Shown one piece after another: positions 1 to 5,016 of a DNA stretch of 7,460 nucleotides (position 1 is the first letter of the stretch; each line of letters starts with the position of its first letter). The notes beneath the pieces are model-generated. The model was not told the origin of the DNA and ran no database searches. It saw only the letters and a program-made list of their open reading frames with translations. The DNA is from Dehalococcoidia bacterium (lineage in GTDB: Bacteria > Chloroflexota > Dehalococcoidia > UBA3495): contig PCAH01000097.1 in the NCBI GenBank assembly GCA_002730485.1, forward strand, positions 1 to 7,460, in the 5' to 3' direction. Made by a program: the position numbers and the translations under genes.

Positions 1-1
1 G

Positions 2-469
2 GCCGTGACCCTGCTCGACTTTGAACGGTCTGGGATCGACTATTCCGCTGCTGCCCGCCGCATGCTGGATGACATCAGGGAATTCGCCACTGAGACCAAG
101 CGCAACGGACAACCGTTGATTGAGATTCCCTGGGTACGGACGTTGATGGCCGACCGGTACGTCGATTGTGAAGTCGCCCGATTGATGGCTTACAACGTGG
201 CCTACATGCAGTCTCAGGACCTGATACCGACCAAAGAGGCCTCCATGAGCAAGGTCTTTGGCAGCGAGACCGTCCAAAGAGTAACCGACGCTTCCCTGGA
301 CATCCTAGGTCAGTACGGAACCCTGGGACGCGACGACAAATGGGCACCCCTTAAGGGCCGAGTCCAAGAACATTGGATGAACGCATTCGCCGGCACCATC
401 GCCGCCGGCACCTCAGAGGTACAGCGCAACATCATAGCCGGAAGGGGCCTGGGCCTACCCAGAGGCTAA
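2..469 (+). CDS. Acyl-CoA dehydrogenase, C-terminal part (5' end outside window)
   Basis: FAD-dependent alpha,beta-dehydrogenation of an acyl-CoA thioester, a cytoplasmic step of beta-oxidation or a related pathway. The frame is open from base 2, so the GTG at base 5 is an internal valine codon, not a start; about 155 residues of a normal 380-400 residue protein are present. Visible features are LLDFERSG near the beginning, matching the helix-G region that carries the catalytic Glu in isovaleryl-CoA dehydrogenase-type enzymes, and the C-terminal GTSEVQRNIIAGRGLGLPR, the typical end of the family. The usual medium-chain motif YEGT is AAGT here, so the C-terminal catalytic Glu is absent and the helix-G Glu is the likely base (inference). 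Substrate cannot be told. A strong hairpin terminator follows 24 bases after the TAA stop, so this is the last gene of its transcript. Confidence 0.93.
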   Translation, partial: AVTLLDFERSGIDYSAAARRMLDDIREFATETKRNGQPLIEIPWVRTLMADRYVDCEVARLMAYNVAYMQSQDLIPTKEASMSKVFGSETVQRVTDASLDILGQYGTLGRDDKWAPLKGRVQEHWMNAFAGTIAAGTSEVQRNIIAGRGLGLPRG

Positions 470-492
470 GACTTCCTAGGCAATGCAAGCAA

Positions 493-533
493 ATAAGAAA
501 GAGGGGCCGCTTAAAGCGGCCCCTCTTTCTTAT
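493..533. terminator. Rho-independent terminator, perfect 20-bp stem
   Basis: A perfect inverted repeat with arms 493-512 and 514-533 and one central base. The core is GGGGCCGC / GCGGCCCC. Outer arms are A-rich on the left and T-rich on the right (TCTTTCTT), so the T-tract lies within the stem and the structure could act in both directions. It sits 24 bases after the acyl-CoA dehydrogenase stop and most likely ends that transcript. The lower A/T part of the stem may open, giving a classic GC stem followed by a U-rich run. Confidence 0.85.
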
Positions 534-557
534 CCGAACGTAACTACAGCAAACGAT

Positions 558-582
558 CCTTTGACAGGCTCAGGATGAGCGG
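558..582 (+). repeat. REP-like palindromic repeat, copy R1
   Basis: A 25-base copy of a repeat whose intact form in this window is at 7434-7458. It differs at two positions (562 and 567). The core GCTCAGGATGAGC folds into a small hairpin, GCTC / GAGC. It lies just after the terminator and forms an inverted pair with copy R2, 54 bases further on. Confidence 0.75.
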
Positions 583-636
583 TTCTGTTGAGCGAATTCA
601 AACCCCGCATGATACATTTACTGCCCCTAGTGGGTA

Positions 637-662
637 CCGCTCATGGTGAGCTTGTCGAACCA
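637..662 (-). repeat. REP-like palindromic repeat, copy R2 (inverted)
   Basis: Same repeat family as R1 in opposite orientation. Read on the minus strand it contains TTCGACAAGCTCA, then CC instead of GG, then ATGAGCGG. The core GCTCATGGTGAGC is a 5-bp hairpin with a 3-base loop. It overlaps the 3' end of the GIY-YIG gene and supplies its stop codon. Confidence 0.8.
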
Positions 663-973
663 CCCAGGCCCGTAGAAGGATTGTTTCGAACTGGGGGCCG
701 CGACCTGGATAAGCTTGCTAACTTATTCCAATCATTGGCCACCAACGCCTCTTTCTTTGAGCGTGACCAACCCTTAATCTGTCGTTCTCGCCTGAATGCT
801 TGATCCCTGGAGTTCGATTCTTCACAGAAGATTAATTCAACTGAACGCCGCTCATACGTATATCCACGTATTTTGCCTGATTGATGTGCCGCGATCCGGG
901 CTTCAATATGGTCAGTATGTCCTGTGTAATAGGAACCGTCTGAACACTTCAGTATGTACACGTAGAATCCCAT
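641..973 (-). CDS. GIY-YIG domain nuclease, UPF0213/YhbQ-like, bracketed by REP-like repeats
   Basis: A single-domain GIY-YIG endonuclease-like protein of 110 residues. GIY-YIG enzymes cut DNA using a metal ion. FYVYILKCSDGSYYTGHT at residues 3-20 carries the two signature strands, here in the variant forms VYI and YTG. Arg26 (EARIAAH) and Glu63 (FRRERQIKGW) match the conserved catalytic Arg and metal-binding Glu. The tail IKGWSRSKKEAL is typical of the UPF0213 group. I chose the ATG at 971-973, because the domain begins right after it and AAGGA lies 13 bases upstream; a TTG at 995-997 in the same frame lies inside repeat R3 and has no ribosome site. The last residues (GGSTSSP) and the TGA stop are encoded by repeat R2, and the AAGGA is at the edge of R3, so both ends of the gene have been shaped by repeats. 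The cellular role of this group is not established. Confidence 0.87.
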   Translation of the reverse strand: MGFYVYILKCSDGSYYTGHTDHIEARIAAHQSGKIRGYTYERRSVELIFCEESNSRDQAFRRERQIKGWSRSKKEALVANDWNKLASLSRSRPPVRNNPSTGLGGSTSSP

Positions 974-987
974 CGGCGCAGTTGTTT

Positions 988-1012
988 CCTTCGACAAGCT
1001 CGGGATGAGCGG
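988..1012 (+). repeat. REP-like palindromic repeat, copy R3
   Basis: Identical to the intact copy at 7434-7458 except for one base (G at 1002 instead of A). It lies directly upstream of the GIY-YIG gene and in inverted orientation to R2, so the nuclease gene has this repeat at both ends. It provides the AAGGA used as the likely ribosome binding site of that gene. Confidence 0.85.
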
Positions 1013-1019
1013 GAGGGTA

Positions 1020-1051
1020 GCGGGTTTGTTGAGAGATGCTCATACACCCGC
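1020..1051 (-). other. Two-tier hairpin after the regulator gene
   Basis: On the minus strand, GCGGGT pairs with ACCCGC (6 bp) and the loop itself holds TGAG / CTCA. It starts 4 bases after the stop of the small regulator. It has no T-tract, so it is a weak candidate for a terminator or a 3'-end stabilising structure. Confidence 0.35.
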
Positions 1052-1055
1052 CCCG

Positions 1056-1391
1056 TTAGTCCGCAGCAAACACCGCCAGTTCTTCTTGGTCGGCTACGGA
1101 GGCGTCACGGCAGCGGCGCATGATGCGGAAGATGGTGCGCACGGTAACCTCAAAACGCTCTGCGGCCTCTTCCACCGTCAAGTCGTGCTGCTGCATTGCA
1201 GACCATATCTTGAAGTCCCGGGCCAAACGCCGATTGCGCTGGAACCAGGCTGGGTCGTCATATTTGCACTGGGGCAATGGGCAATCGAGACAGGCTGCTG
1301 AGACCTCACAACCGGTATCTTCGTAATGGTAAAATTCGGGCACCGCGTCTAGGGCGGGACTGGAAGTGATGGGCCAATCTAAAGCGGTCAT
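1056..1391 (-). CDS. Small Cys4 plus helix-turn-helix protein, probable transcription regulator
   Basis: A 111-residue protein I cannot assign to a named family. Residues 28-42 hold four cysteines spaced C-x5-C-x2-C-x4-C (Cys28, 34, 37, 42), suited to binding zinc or an iron-sulfur cluster. Residues about 71-92 (LTVEEAAERFEVTVRTIFR then IMR) read as a helix-turn-helix of the kind found in small DNA-binding domains. The ATG start is supported by GGAG 7 bases upstream. The gene is divergent from the crotonase, and its putative promoter contains an inverted repeat of TTAGAAC type, which fits autoregulation and possibly control of the crotonase (inference). The cysteine cluster could make binding sensitive to redox state, metal or oxygen. 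The coding frame is clear; the regulatory role is inferred from the HTH and the upstream sites. Confidence 0.75.
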   Translation of the reverse strand: MTALDWPITSSPALDAVPEFYHYEDTGCEVSAACLDCPLPQCKYDDPAWFQRNRRLARDFKIWSAMQQHDLTVEEAAERFEVTVRTIFRIMRRCRDASVADQEELAVFAAD

Positions 1392-1412
1392 GCCGTTACT
1401 CCAAAAACATAT

Positions 1413-1475
1413 GTTCTAATATTGCTTAACAGAGTTTAGAACACCCGTTCTTAACATGTCAATACTTTTTAGAAC
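1413..1475. promoter_or_regulatory. Four TTAGAAC-type half-sites in the divergent upstream region
   Basis: GTTCTAA at 1413-1419, TTAGAAC at 1436-1442, GTTCTTAA at 1447-1454 and TTAGAAC at 1469-1475. Starts are 23, 11 and 22 bases apart, close to whole turns of the helix, and orientations alternate. This is the pattern of a cooperative operator for a dimeric DNA-binding protein, most simply the adjacent Cys4-HTH protein. The binding partner is inferred. Confidence 0.6.
1433..1462 (-). promoter_or_regulatory. Sigma-70-like promoter of the regulator with an embedded operator
   Basis: On the minus strand, a perfect TTGACA -35 (1457-1462) is followed after 18 bases by TAAACT (1433-1438), a 4/6 match to the -10 consensus. 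The central inverted repeat TTAGAAC-N4-GTTCTTAA occupies almost the entire spacer. A protein bound there would block RNA polymerase, the usual layout of an autorepressor. Confidence 0.55.
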
Positions 1476-1484
1476 GTATCTTCT

Positions 1485-1496
1485 ATTTCGCGAAAT
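1485..1496. other. Perfect 12-bp palindrome ATTTCGCGAAAT
   Basis: It lies about 60 bases before the crotonase start and between the half-site array and the gene. It could be a further protein-binding site. No matching copy was seen elsewhere in the window. Confidence 0.35.
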
Positions 1497-1542
1497 TCAG
1501 GCATAAATCAACCTGGATTACATAACACCACACGTATAACCC

Positions 1543-1547
1543 GGAGG
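1543..1547 (+). promoter_or_regulatory. Shine-Dalgarno GGAGG that decides the crotonase start
   Basis: GGAGG lies 8 bases before the GTG at 1556-1558. It overlaps the earlier GTG at 1547-1549, which is therefore unlikely to be used. Confidence 0.75.
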
Positions 1548-1555
1548 TGGCCGCG

Positions 1556-2380
1556 GTGCCAGACACATCACCAGATACATCAATCGAAGAACCCGAAATC
1601 ATTACCGAATACGAAACCATGATGTACAAAAGGCGGGACAGAGTCGCCTACATCATGTTCAATCGCCCCCAAGCCCTGAACGCTGTCAACGACCAGTTCG
1701 AAGAAGACCTGCACTCGGCCATGCTGGAATTCGACCTGGACGACGAAGCCTGGGTGGCCATCGTCCACGGCGCAGGCCGGAGTTTCTGCGCCGGCGCCGA
1801 CGTCAAACAGAGATTGGTGGCCATGACTCCCGAACAGGCCGCCCGCAGGCAGAAGGGCCCCAACGCCGAGGGCTACACGGGCCGCAGTGCCAACTGGAAG
1901 CCCATCATCGCCGCCGTCCACGGCTACGCTCTGGGCGCAGGCATCGTCATCGCGGTGGAGTCCGACATGATCGTGGCCTCGGAGGATGTGAAGTTTGGCA
2001 TCACCGAGACCAGGCGGGGATTACCCGCAGCCCGCATCTGGGCCAAGGTAAACGCCTTCATGCCCTCCAAGATCCTCAGCGAGATGGCCATCACCGGAGA
2101 GCCCATAGAAGCCGCAGAGCTGTACCGGCTCGGCTTGATTAACCGGCTAGTCCCGACGGGAGAACACCTCAGCGCTGCAGAAGAACTGGCCGAGAAGGTC
2201 CTCAAATCCCCGCCGCTGGCGACCAGGGCCGCAGTGAAGTTGATGCGCCGTCAGTGGGTGCAGCCAAGCGCCGACGCCGATATGCAAATGCTACCCCTCA
2301 AACTGCATGAGACCGAGGATTTCAAAGAGGCCAGTCTCTCGTTTGTCGAAAAACGCCCTCCCAAATACCACGCCCGCTAG
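1556..2380 (+). CDS. Enoyl-CoA hydratase/isomerase family protein (crotonase)
   Basis: A 274-residue crotonase-fold enzyme acting on an acyl-CoA thioester, most likely hydrating a 2-enoyl-CoA. The N-terminal ~20 residues are an acidic, Thr/Ser/Pro-rich extension, followed by the fold. RSFCAGADVK (about residues 75-84) and AAVHGYALGAGI (about 119-130) form the two halves of the oxyanion hole. Two glutamates sit where catalytic Glu144 and Glu164 of rat enoyl-CoA hydratase lie: Glu151 in FGITETRRG and Glu176 in ILSEMAITGEP. With both present, hydratase activity is more likely than an isomerase or hydrolase role. Start GTG 1556 is chosen for its GGAGG at 8 bases. The gene is divergent from the Cys4-HTH regulator, which may control it; 107 bases separate it from the enolase-superfamily gene. 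Physiological substrate unknown. Confidence 0.92.
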   Translation: MPDTSPDTSIEEPEIITEYETMMYKRRDRVAYIMFNRPQALNAVNDQFEEDLHSAMLEFDLDDEAWVAIVHGAGRSFCAGADVKQRLVAMTPEQAARRQKGPNAEGYTGRSANWKPIIAAVHGYALGAGIVIAVESDMIVASEDVKFGITETRRGLPAARIWAKVNAFMPSKILSEMAITGEPIEAAELYRLGLINRLVPTGEHLSAAEELAEKVLKSPPLATRAAVKLMRRQWVQPSADADMQMLPLKLHETEDFKEASLSFVEKRPPKYHAR

Positions 2381-2412
2381 TGCCTGAGGCGGCCCGGTCA
2401 AGTTTTATACCG

Positions 2413-2427
2413 TGTTGTCCGATAACA
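2413..2427. promoter_or_regulatory. Near-perfect 15-bp palindrome TGTTGTCCGATAACA
   Basis: Arms TGTTGTC and GATAACA around a central C match at 6 of 7 positions, with the seventh a G-T pair. It lies 60 bases before the enolase-superfamily start. Its form resembles operators of GntR-type regulators, which often control sugar-acid genes, but no regulator of that type is in the window. Confidence 0.4.
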
Positions 2428-2445
2428 TGGCTTCCAGCCTGTCCC

Positions 2446-2471
2446 GTTTTAATACGGCGAACAATTAAAAC
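2446..2471. promoter_or_regulatory. 8-bp inverted repeat GTTTTAAT / ATTAAAAC before the enolase-superfamily gene
   Basis: Perfect 8-bp arms (2446-2453 and 2464-2471) around a 10-base spacer end 5 bases before the AAGGA ribosome site (2477-2481). It may be an operator or an RNA hairpin that affects translation. The AT-rich arms make a terminator for the crotonase unlikely. Confidence 0.4.
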
Positions 2472-2487
2472 CTAACAAGGACTATTC

Positions 2488-3570
2488 ATGAAAATCACCG
2501 ATGTTGAGTGCCTTATCTTGGATAAGCAGTACCCTTTTGTCCGTATCTATACCGACGAAGGAATAGTCGGCATCGGCGAATGTTTCCGCCGCCTGCCAGA
2601 GGTGGTCAAGACCGTCGTTGAAAAAATTCTGCGACCCGTCTTGTTGGATAAAGACCCCATGGACACCGAAGTCCGCTGGCGGGAGATGATTCAGGCTGCG
2701 TCAGCCTCGGATATGGGCGGTGCGGTCCACTGCGCCATCGCCGGCCTGGACATCGCTATGTGGGACATCAAGGGCAAGGCCCTAGGGAAGCCCATCTATG
2801 AGCTGCTGGGCGGGAAGGCCCGCGAAAAAGTCCAGATGTACGCCAGCTCCATGAGGCGTGACCTGACGCCGCTGGAAGAGGCCAAACGAGCGGTGTCACT
2901 GGTAGAGGAGGGCTACAAAGGCTATAAGCTGCACAGCGCCCTCCCCGGGGCCATCGACGACCCTTCCGATGAGACAATCGCGACGGTGCGAGAAGTTAGG
3001 GCAGCCGTGGGACCGGACATCGAGATACTGGTGGACGTGAACGGGGCATTCTCGGCCCACCACGCCATCGAGATCGGGAAAGCGCTGGAAGACCTGGGCG
3101 TGTTCCATTTCGAGGAACCCCGCCCCCACTACGACCTGGAGGGCTTGGCGACGGTCGCCGACGCCCTGGACATACCCATCGCATCGGGGGAGATGATCTA
3201 TACCCAATGGCAGTTCAAGGACCTGATCCTACGAGGGAAGGTCGATATCTTACAGCCAGACATCGTCAAAGTCCCCGGGTTCACCGAGTTCCAGCGCATC
3301 GCGGCGTTGGCGTCGGCCTTCGGCAAGCCCATCACGGTACACAACATCCAACCGACCCTCAGCGCGGTGGCCCACCTGCATGTTTGCGCCGCTTACGCCA
3401 TCATCCCGTACGCTCAGGAATACAACATCGAGCCAATTTCAATCAGGGACGAGTGGCCCATCCTGAAAACGCCGCTGCAAGTGAAGGACAGCTATCTGGA
3501 GGTGCCGTCTGGCCCTGGCCTTGGAGTGGAACTGGACGAGGACGTGATCAAGCGGCTGTCCGCCGTTTAG
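2488..3570 (+). CDS. Mandelate racemase/muconate-lactonizing-type enolase-superfamily enzyme
   Basis: A 360-residue enzyme that abstracts the proton next to a carboxylate, using Mg2+. Members of the mandelate racemase subgroup are racemases, epimerases or acid-sugar dehydratases. The N-terminal capping domain (about 1-120) ends in DIAMWDIKGKALGKPIYELLGG. In the barrel, metal ligands are Asp183 (LVDVNG), Glu209 (FHFEEP) and Glu235 (ASGEM). The His-Asp dyad is Asp258 (LQPDIVK) and His285 (ITVHNIQP), and Glu311 may be the partner. Ligand and dyad spacings (26, 26, 23, 27) equal those of mandelate racemase. On the opposite face the usual K-x-K is K147-L-H149, so the second lysine is replaced by histidine. 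With the dyad intact, sugar-acid dehydratase is my best guess; substrate unknown. ATG start has AAGGA 6 bases upstream. It ends 6 bases from the stop of the convergent oxidoreductase gene. Confidence 0.9.
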   Translation: MKITDVECLILDKQYPFVRIYTDEGIVGIGECFRRLPEVVKTVVEKILRPVLLDKDPMDTEVRWREMIQAASASDMGGAVHCAIAGLDIAMWDIKGKALGKPIYELLGGKAREKVQMYASSMRRDLTPLEEAKRAVSLVEEGYKGYKLHSALPGAIDDPSDETIATVREVRAAVGPDIEILVDVNGAFSAHHAIEIGKALEDLGVFHFEEPRPHYDLEGLATVADALDIPIASGEMIYTQWQFKDLILRGKVDILQPDIVKVPGFTEFQRIAALASAFGKPITVHNIQPTLSAVAHLHVCAAYAIIPYAQEYNIEPISIRDEWPILKTPLQVKDSYLEVPSGPGLGVELDEDVIKRLSAV

Positions 3571-3576
3571 AGCTGC

Positions 3577-4560
3577 CTAAACAAACTCCGGCATGACTTT
3601 CTCGGCGAAGAGGCGAAGGGACTTAGCTGTGACGTCGCCCTCCATGCCCGGCCACTGGGAGCGGAGTATCAATTCCTCCACACCCTGCTCCTTATATTTG
3701 TTTATCTCTTCGATGCACTCTTCCGGGCTGCCAATGATGAACCGTCCTTCCAGCACCTGCTCGAATGGCACGTCGATACGGTCAGCCTCGGGTAGTTCCT
3801 GGCTGTGGCCCAAAGACGCCCGGTCTTTGTAGAGCCACTCCACCTGGGGGCGGATGATGTCGATGGCCTGCTGTTTGCTCTCGGCGACAAACGCCTCACG
3901 CCAGGCGGCAATGTAGCCCGGTTTACCAGCCTCTTTGACCGCGTCTCGGTATTGGGGCGCCTGAATCCCAATGGTGGGCAGGGTTGAGCGGGAGCTGATC
4001 AACCAGCCGTCGGCTTCCTTGGCCGCCCGCAAGACCCCCTTTTCTAGGTTGGCCGCCAGGTAGACCTTGGGGCCGGGTTTCTGAATGGGATTTCCTGCGC
4101 CGGGGACATCATCCAAATGGAAGTACTTGCCCTTGTGGGTGACACGGTCCTGGGTCCACAGCTTTTCCATCACCTCCTGGACCTCACGAAAGCGGGAGAG
4201 GCGTTCCGATTTGGGAACCTCAAAGGCCTTGAACTGAAATTCCCGCCAGCCCAGTGCGGGAGCCATGACAAATTTGCCGCCAGTAACCACGTCCAAGGTG
4301 GCCATCTGCTCGGCGGCCTCCACCGGATGGTACAACGGCAGGAGCGCAACCATGCCCAATTCCAACCCTGGGGCCTCCGCAGCCACGCGAGAAAGCAGCA
4401 TCGGGGGATGAAAATCGTTGTTCAGATAACCAGCGCCGGTCCACAGCGAGTGGTAACCCATCTCTTTGGCCAAACGTGCCTTGCCAAGCCTCGCCGCCAG
4501 CCCTTCTTCCCGGGATTGCCCTCGCCGATCTCCACCACCCAGGTTGATTCCAAATCGCAT
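3577..4560 (-). CDS. Luciferase-like (LLM class) flavin/F420-dependent oxidoreductase
   Basis: A 327-residue bacterial-luciferase-like TIM-barrel protein. The family uses FMN or coenzyme F420 to oxidise or reduce organic substrates. Seen in order: MRFGINL strand 1; ARLAKEMGYHSLWTGAG (about 28-44); LLPLYHPVEAAEQMATLD (about 73-90) leading to TGGKF; GWREFQFKAF (104-113); RFREVQEVMEKLW (123-135); YFHLDDV; QKPGPKVYLAA (160-170); KEADGWL; and a C-terminal GSPEECIEEINKYKEQGVE. These match the family from end to end. I chose the ATG at 4558-4560, which has GGAGG 8 bases upstream and begins directly at strand 1; a further in-frame ATG at 4617 would add 19 unrelated residues and sits at the foot of the preceding terminator. 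A TATACT -10 lies 41 bases upstream, so it probably has its own promoter. FMN or F420 use and substrate cannot be decided. Confidence 0.92.
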   Translation of the reverse strand: MRFGINLGGGDRRGQSREEGLAARLGKARLAKEMGYHSLWTGAGYLNNDFHPPMLLSRVAAEAPGLELGMVALLPLYHPVEAAEQMATLDVVTGGKFVMAPALGWREFQFKAFEVPKSERLSRFREVQEVMEKLWTQDRVTHKGKYFHLDDVPGAGNPIQKPGPKVYLAANLEKGVLRAAKEADGWLISSRSTLPTIGIQAPQYRDAVKEAGKPGYIAAWREAFVAESKQQAIDIIRPQVEWLYKDRASLGHSQELPEADRIDVPFEQVLEGRFIIGSPEECIEEINKYKEQGVEELILRSQWPGMEGDVTAKSLRLFAEKVMPEFV

Positions 4561-4568
4561 GGTCCATG

Positions 4569-4573
4569 CCTCC
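4569..4573 (-). promoter_or_regulatory. Shine-Dalgarno GGAGG that decides the oxidoreductase start
   Basis: On the minus strand GGAGG ends 8 bases before the ATG at 4560. This supports the shorter protein over the start at 4617. Confidence 0.8.
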
Positions 4574-4601
4574 CAATGACTGCCGTATTCCGAGCCTGGG
4601 C

Positions 4602-4607
4602 AGTATA
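4602..4607 (-). promoter_or_regulatory. Possible -10 box TATACT for the luciferase-like gene
   Basis: TATACT (5/6 to consensus) lies between the upstream terminator and the start codon, 41 bases before the ATG. No good -35 is seen at 16-18 bases. The same octamer GCTATACT precedes the acyl-CoA dehydrogenase at 7255. Confidence 0.4.
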
Positions 4608-4620
4608 GCAGAGGCAAACA

Positions 4621-4655
4621 AAAAGGCCCTGCAGTTTATTGCTGCAGGGCCTTTT
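4621..4655 (-). terminator. Rho-independent terminator of the minus-strand block
   Basis: A perfect 14-bp stem (4621-4634 with 4642-4655) with a 7-base loop. On the minus strand the stem ends in GGCCTTTTTGTTTG, a proper T-tract. It lies 25 bases after the stop of the selenoprotein gene and separates that block from the luciferase-like gene. On the plus strand TTTT also follows the stem, so weak bidirectional action is possible. Confidence 0.88.
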
Positions 4656-4680
4656 AGTGTTTCGGGTCAGTTGCTGGAGA

Positions 4681-5001
4681 TCAGGCCCAAGAAGCACGCC
4701 TGCCTAACACCAGGCCGTTCTCCAATTCCAGTTCTGCCTTCAGGTTGCGGAAGAACAGGAATTTCTTGCTGTCGATGCTCATGGACGTGGTGTGATCAGC
4801 CAACTGCGGTAATACGAATAGTTCCACACCATCTTTGTTGATTATCTTGTAAGGCGTGGTGTCCCGGCGGGCGAGTCTGGTATCGACCGATACCTCTGTG
4901 GTGTTACCGCCTCAAGACGAGAACGAGAGTATATCAACGGCCGCTTGACCGCCCTTACTCTGAATATGTTCAACTGCATTTGGAGTCAGATTGATCTGCA
5001 T
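4681..5001 (-). CDS. Probable selenoprotein, HesB-like (CC/Se motif) family, TGA (Sec) at codon 30
   Basis: A 106-residue protein if the in-frame TGA at 4912-4914 is read as selenocysteine. Start ATG 4999-5001 has AAGAGG 5 bases upstream. Residues 1-29 (MQINLTPNAVEHIQSKGG, then QAAVDILSFSS) resemble the start of HesB/IscA-like proteins. Sec30 is followed by GG, and the frame continues to a TGA at 4681 through DGVELFVLPQLA and SIDSKKFLFFRNLKAELELE. This pattern, a redox residue before GG and a C-terminal KKFLFF-type strand, matches what I recall of the bacterial HesB-like selenoproteins, in which cysteine often stands in for Sec. A SECIS-like hairpin follows the TGA. No start with a ribosome site lies after the TGA, so a short downstream protein is unlikely. 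Exact function is unknown; a redox or iron-sulfur role is assumed from the family. Last gene of the block, 127 bases after the YqeK gene and before a strong terminator. Alternative: a pseudogene with one nonsense codon, judged less likely. Confidence 0.82.
4866..4914 (-). promoter_or_regulatory. SECIS-like element with its UGA
   Basis: On the minus strand, 17 bases after the TGA (4912-4914), GGTATC-GGTC-GATACC (4879-4894) forms a perfect 6-bp stem with loop GGTC. The loop begins 23 bases after the TGA and has G in its first two positions, as expected of bacterial SECIS elements, and it shares GGUC with the loop of E. coli fdhF. An outer stem GGCGG / CCGCC (4907-4911 with 4866-4870) can form below it. 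Confidence 0.72.
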
Positions 5002-5016
5002 CGGTACCTCTTGGGC

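Noticed and set aside
588..803. Short plus-strand open frame through repeat R2
   Set aside because: It is antisense to the GIY-YIG gene, and part of its sequence is simply the translated repeat.
995..997. TTG start for the GIY-YIG protein
   Set aside because: It lies inside a repeat with no ribosome site upstream, and the extra residues are repeat-derived.
558..1012. CRISPR array
   Set aside because: Copies are few, occur in both orientations and are unevenly spaced, and there are no cas genes.
1547..1549. Earlier GTG start for the crotonase
   Set aside because: It overlaps the GGAGG that would be its own ribosome site. The GTG at 1556 has correct spacing.
3207..3596. 129-residue open frame on the plus strand
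   Set aside because: It overlaps the enolase-superfamily gene in another frame and is rich in Arg, His and Pro, typical of out-of-frame reading.
4117..4608. 163-residue open frame on the plus strand
   Set aside because: It is fully antisense to the luciferase-like gene, whose protein matches its family throughout. The antisense product has no recognisable domain.
4681..5001. Pseudogene with a nonsense mutation
   Set aside because: There is only one stop, at the place where the family has Sec or Cys. It is followed by a SECIS-like hairpin, and the frame and its signals are otherwise intact. It remains the main alternative.
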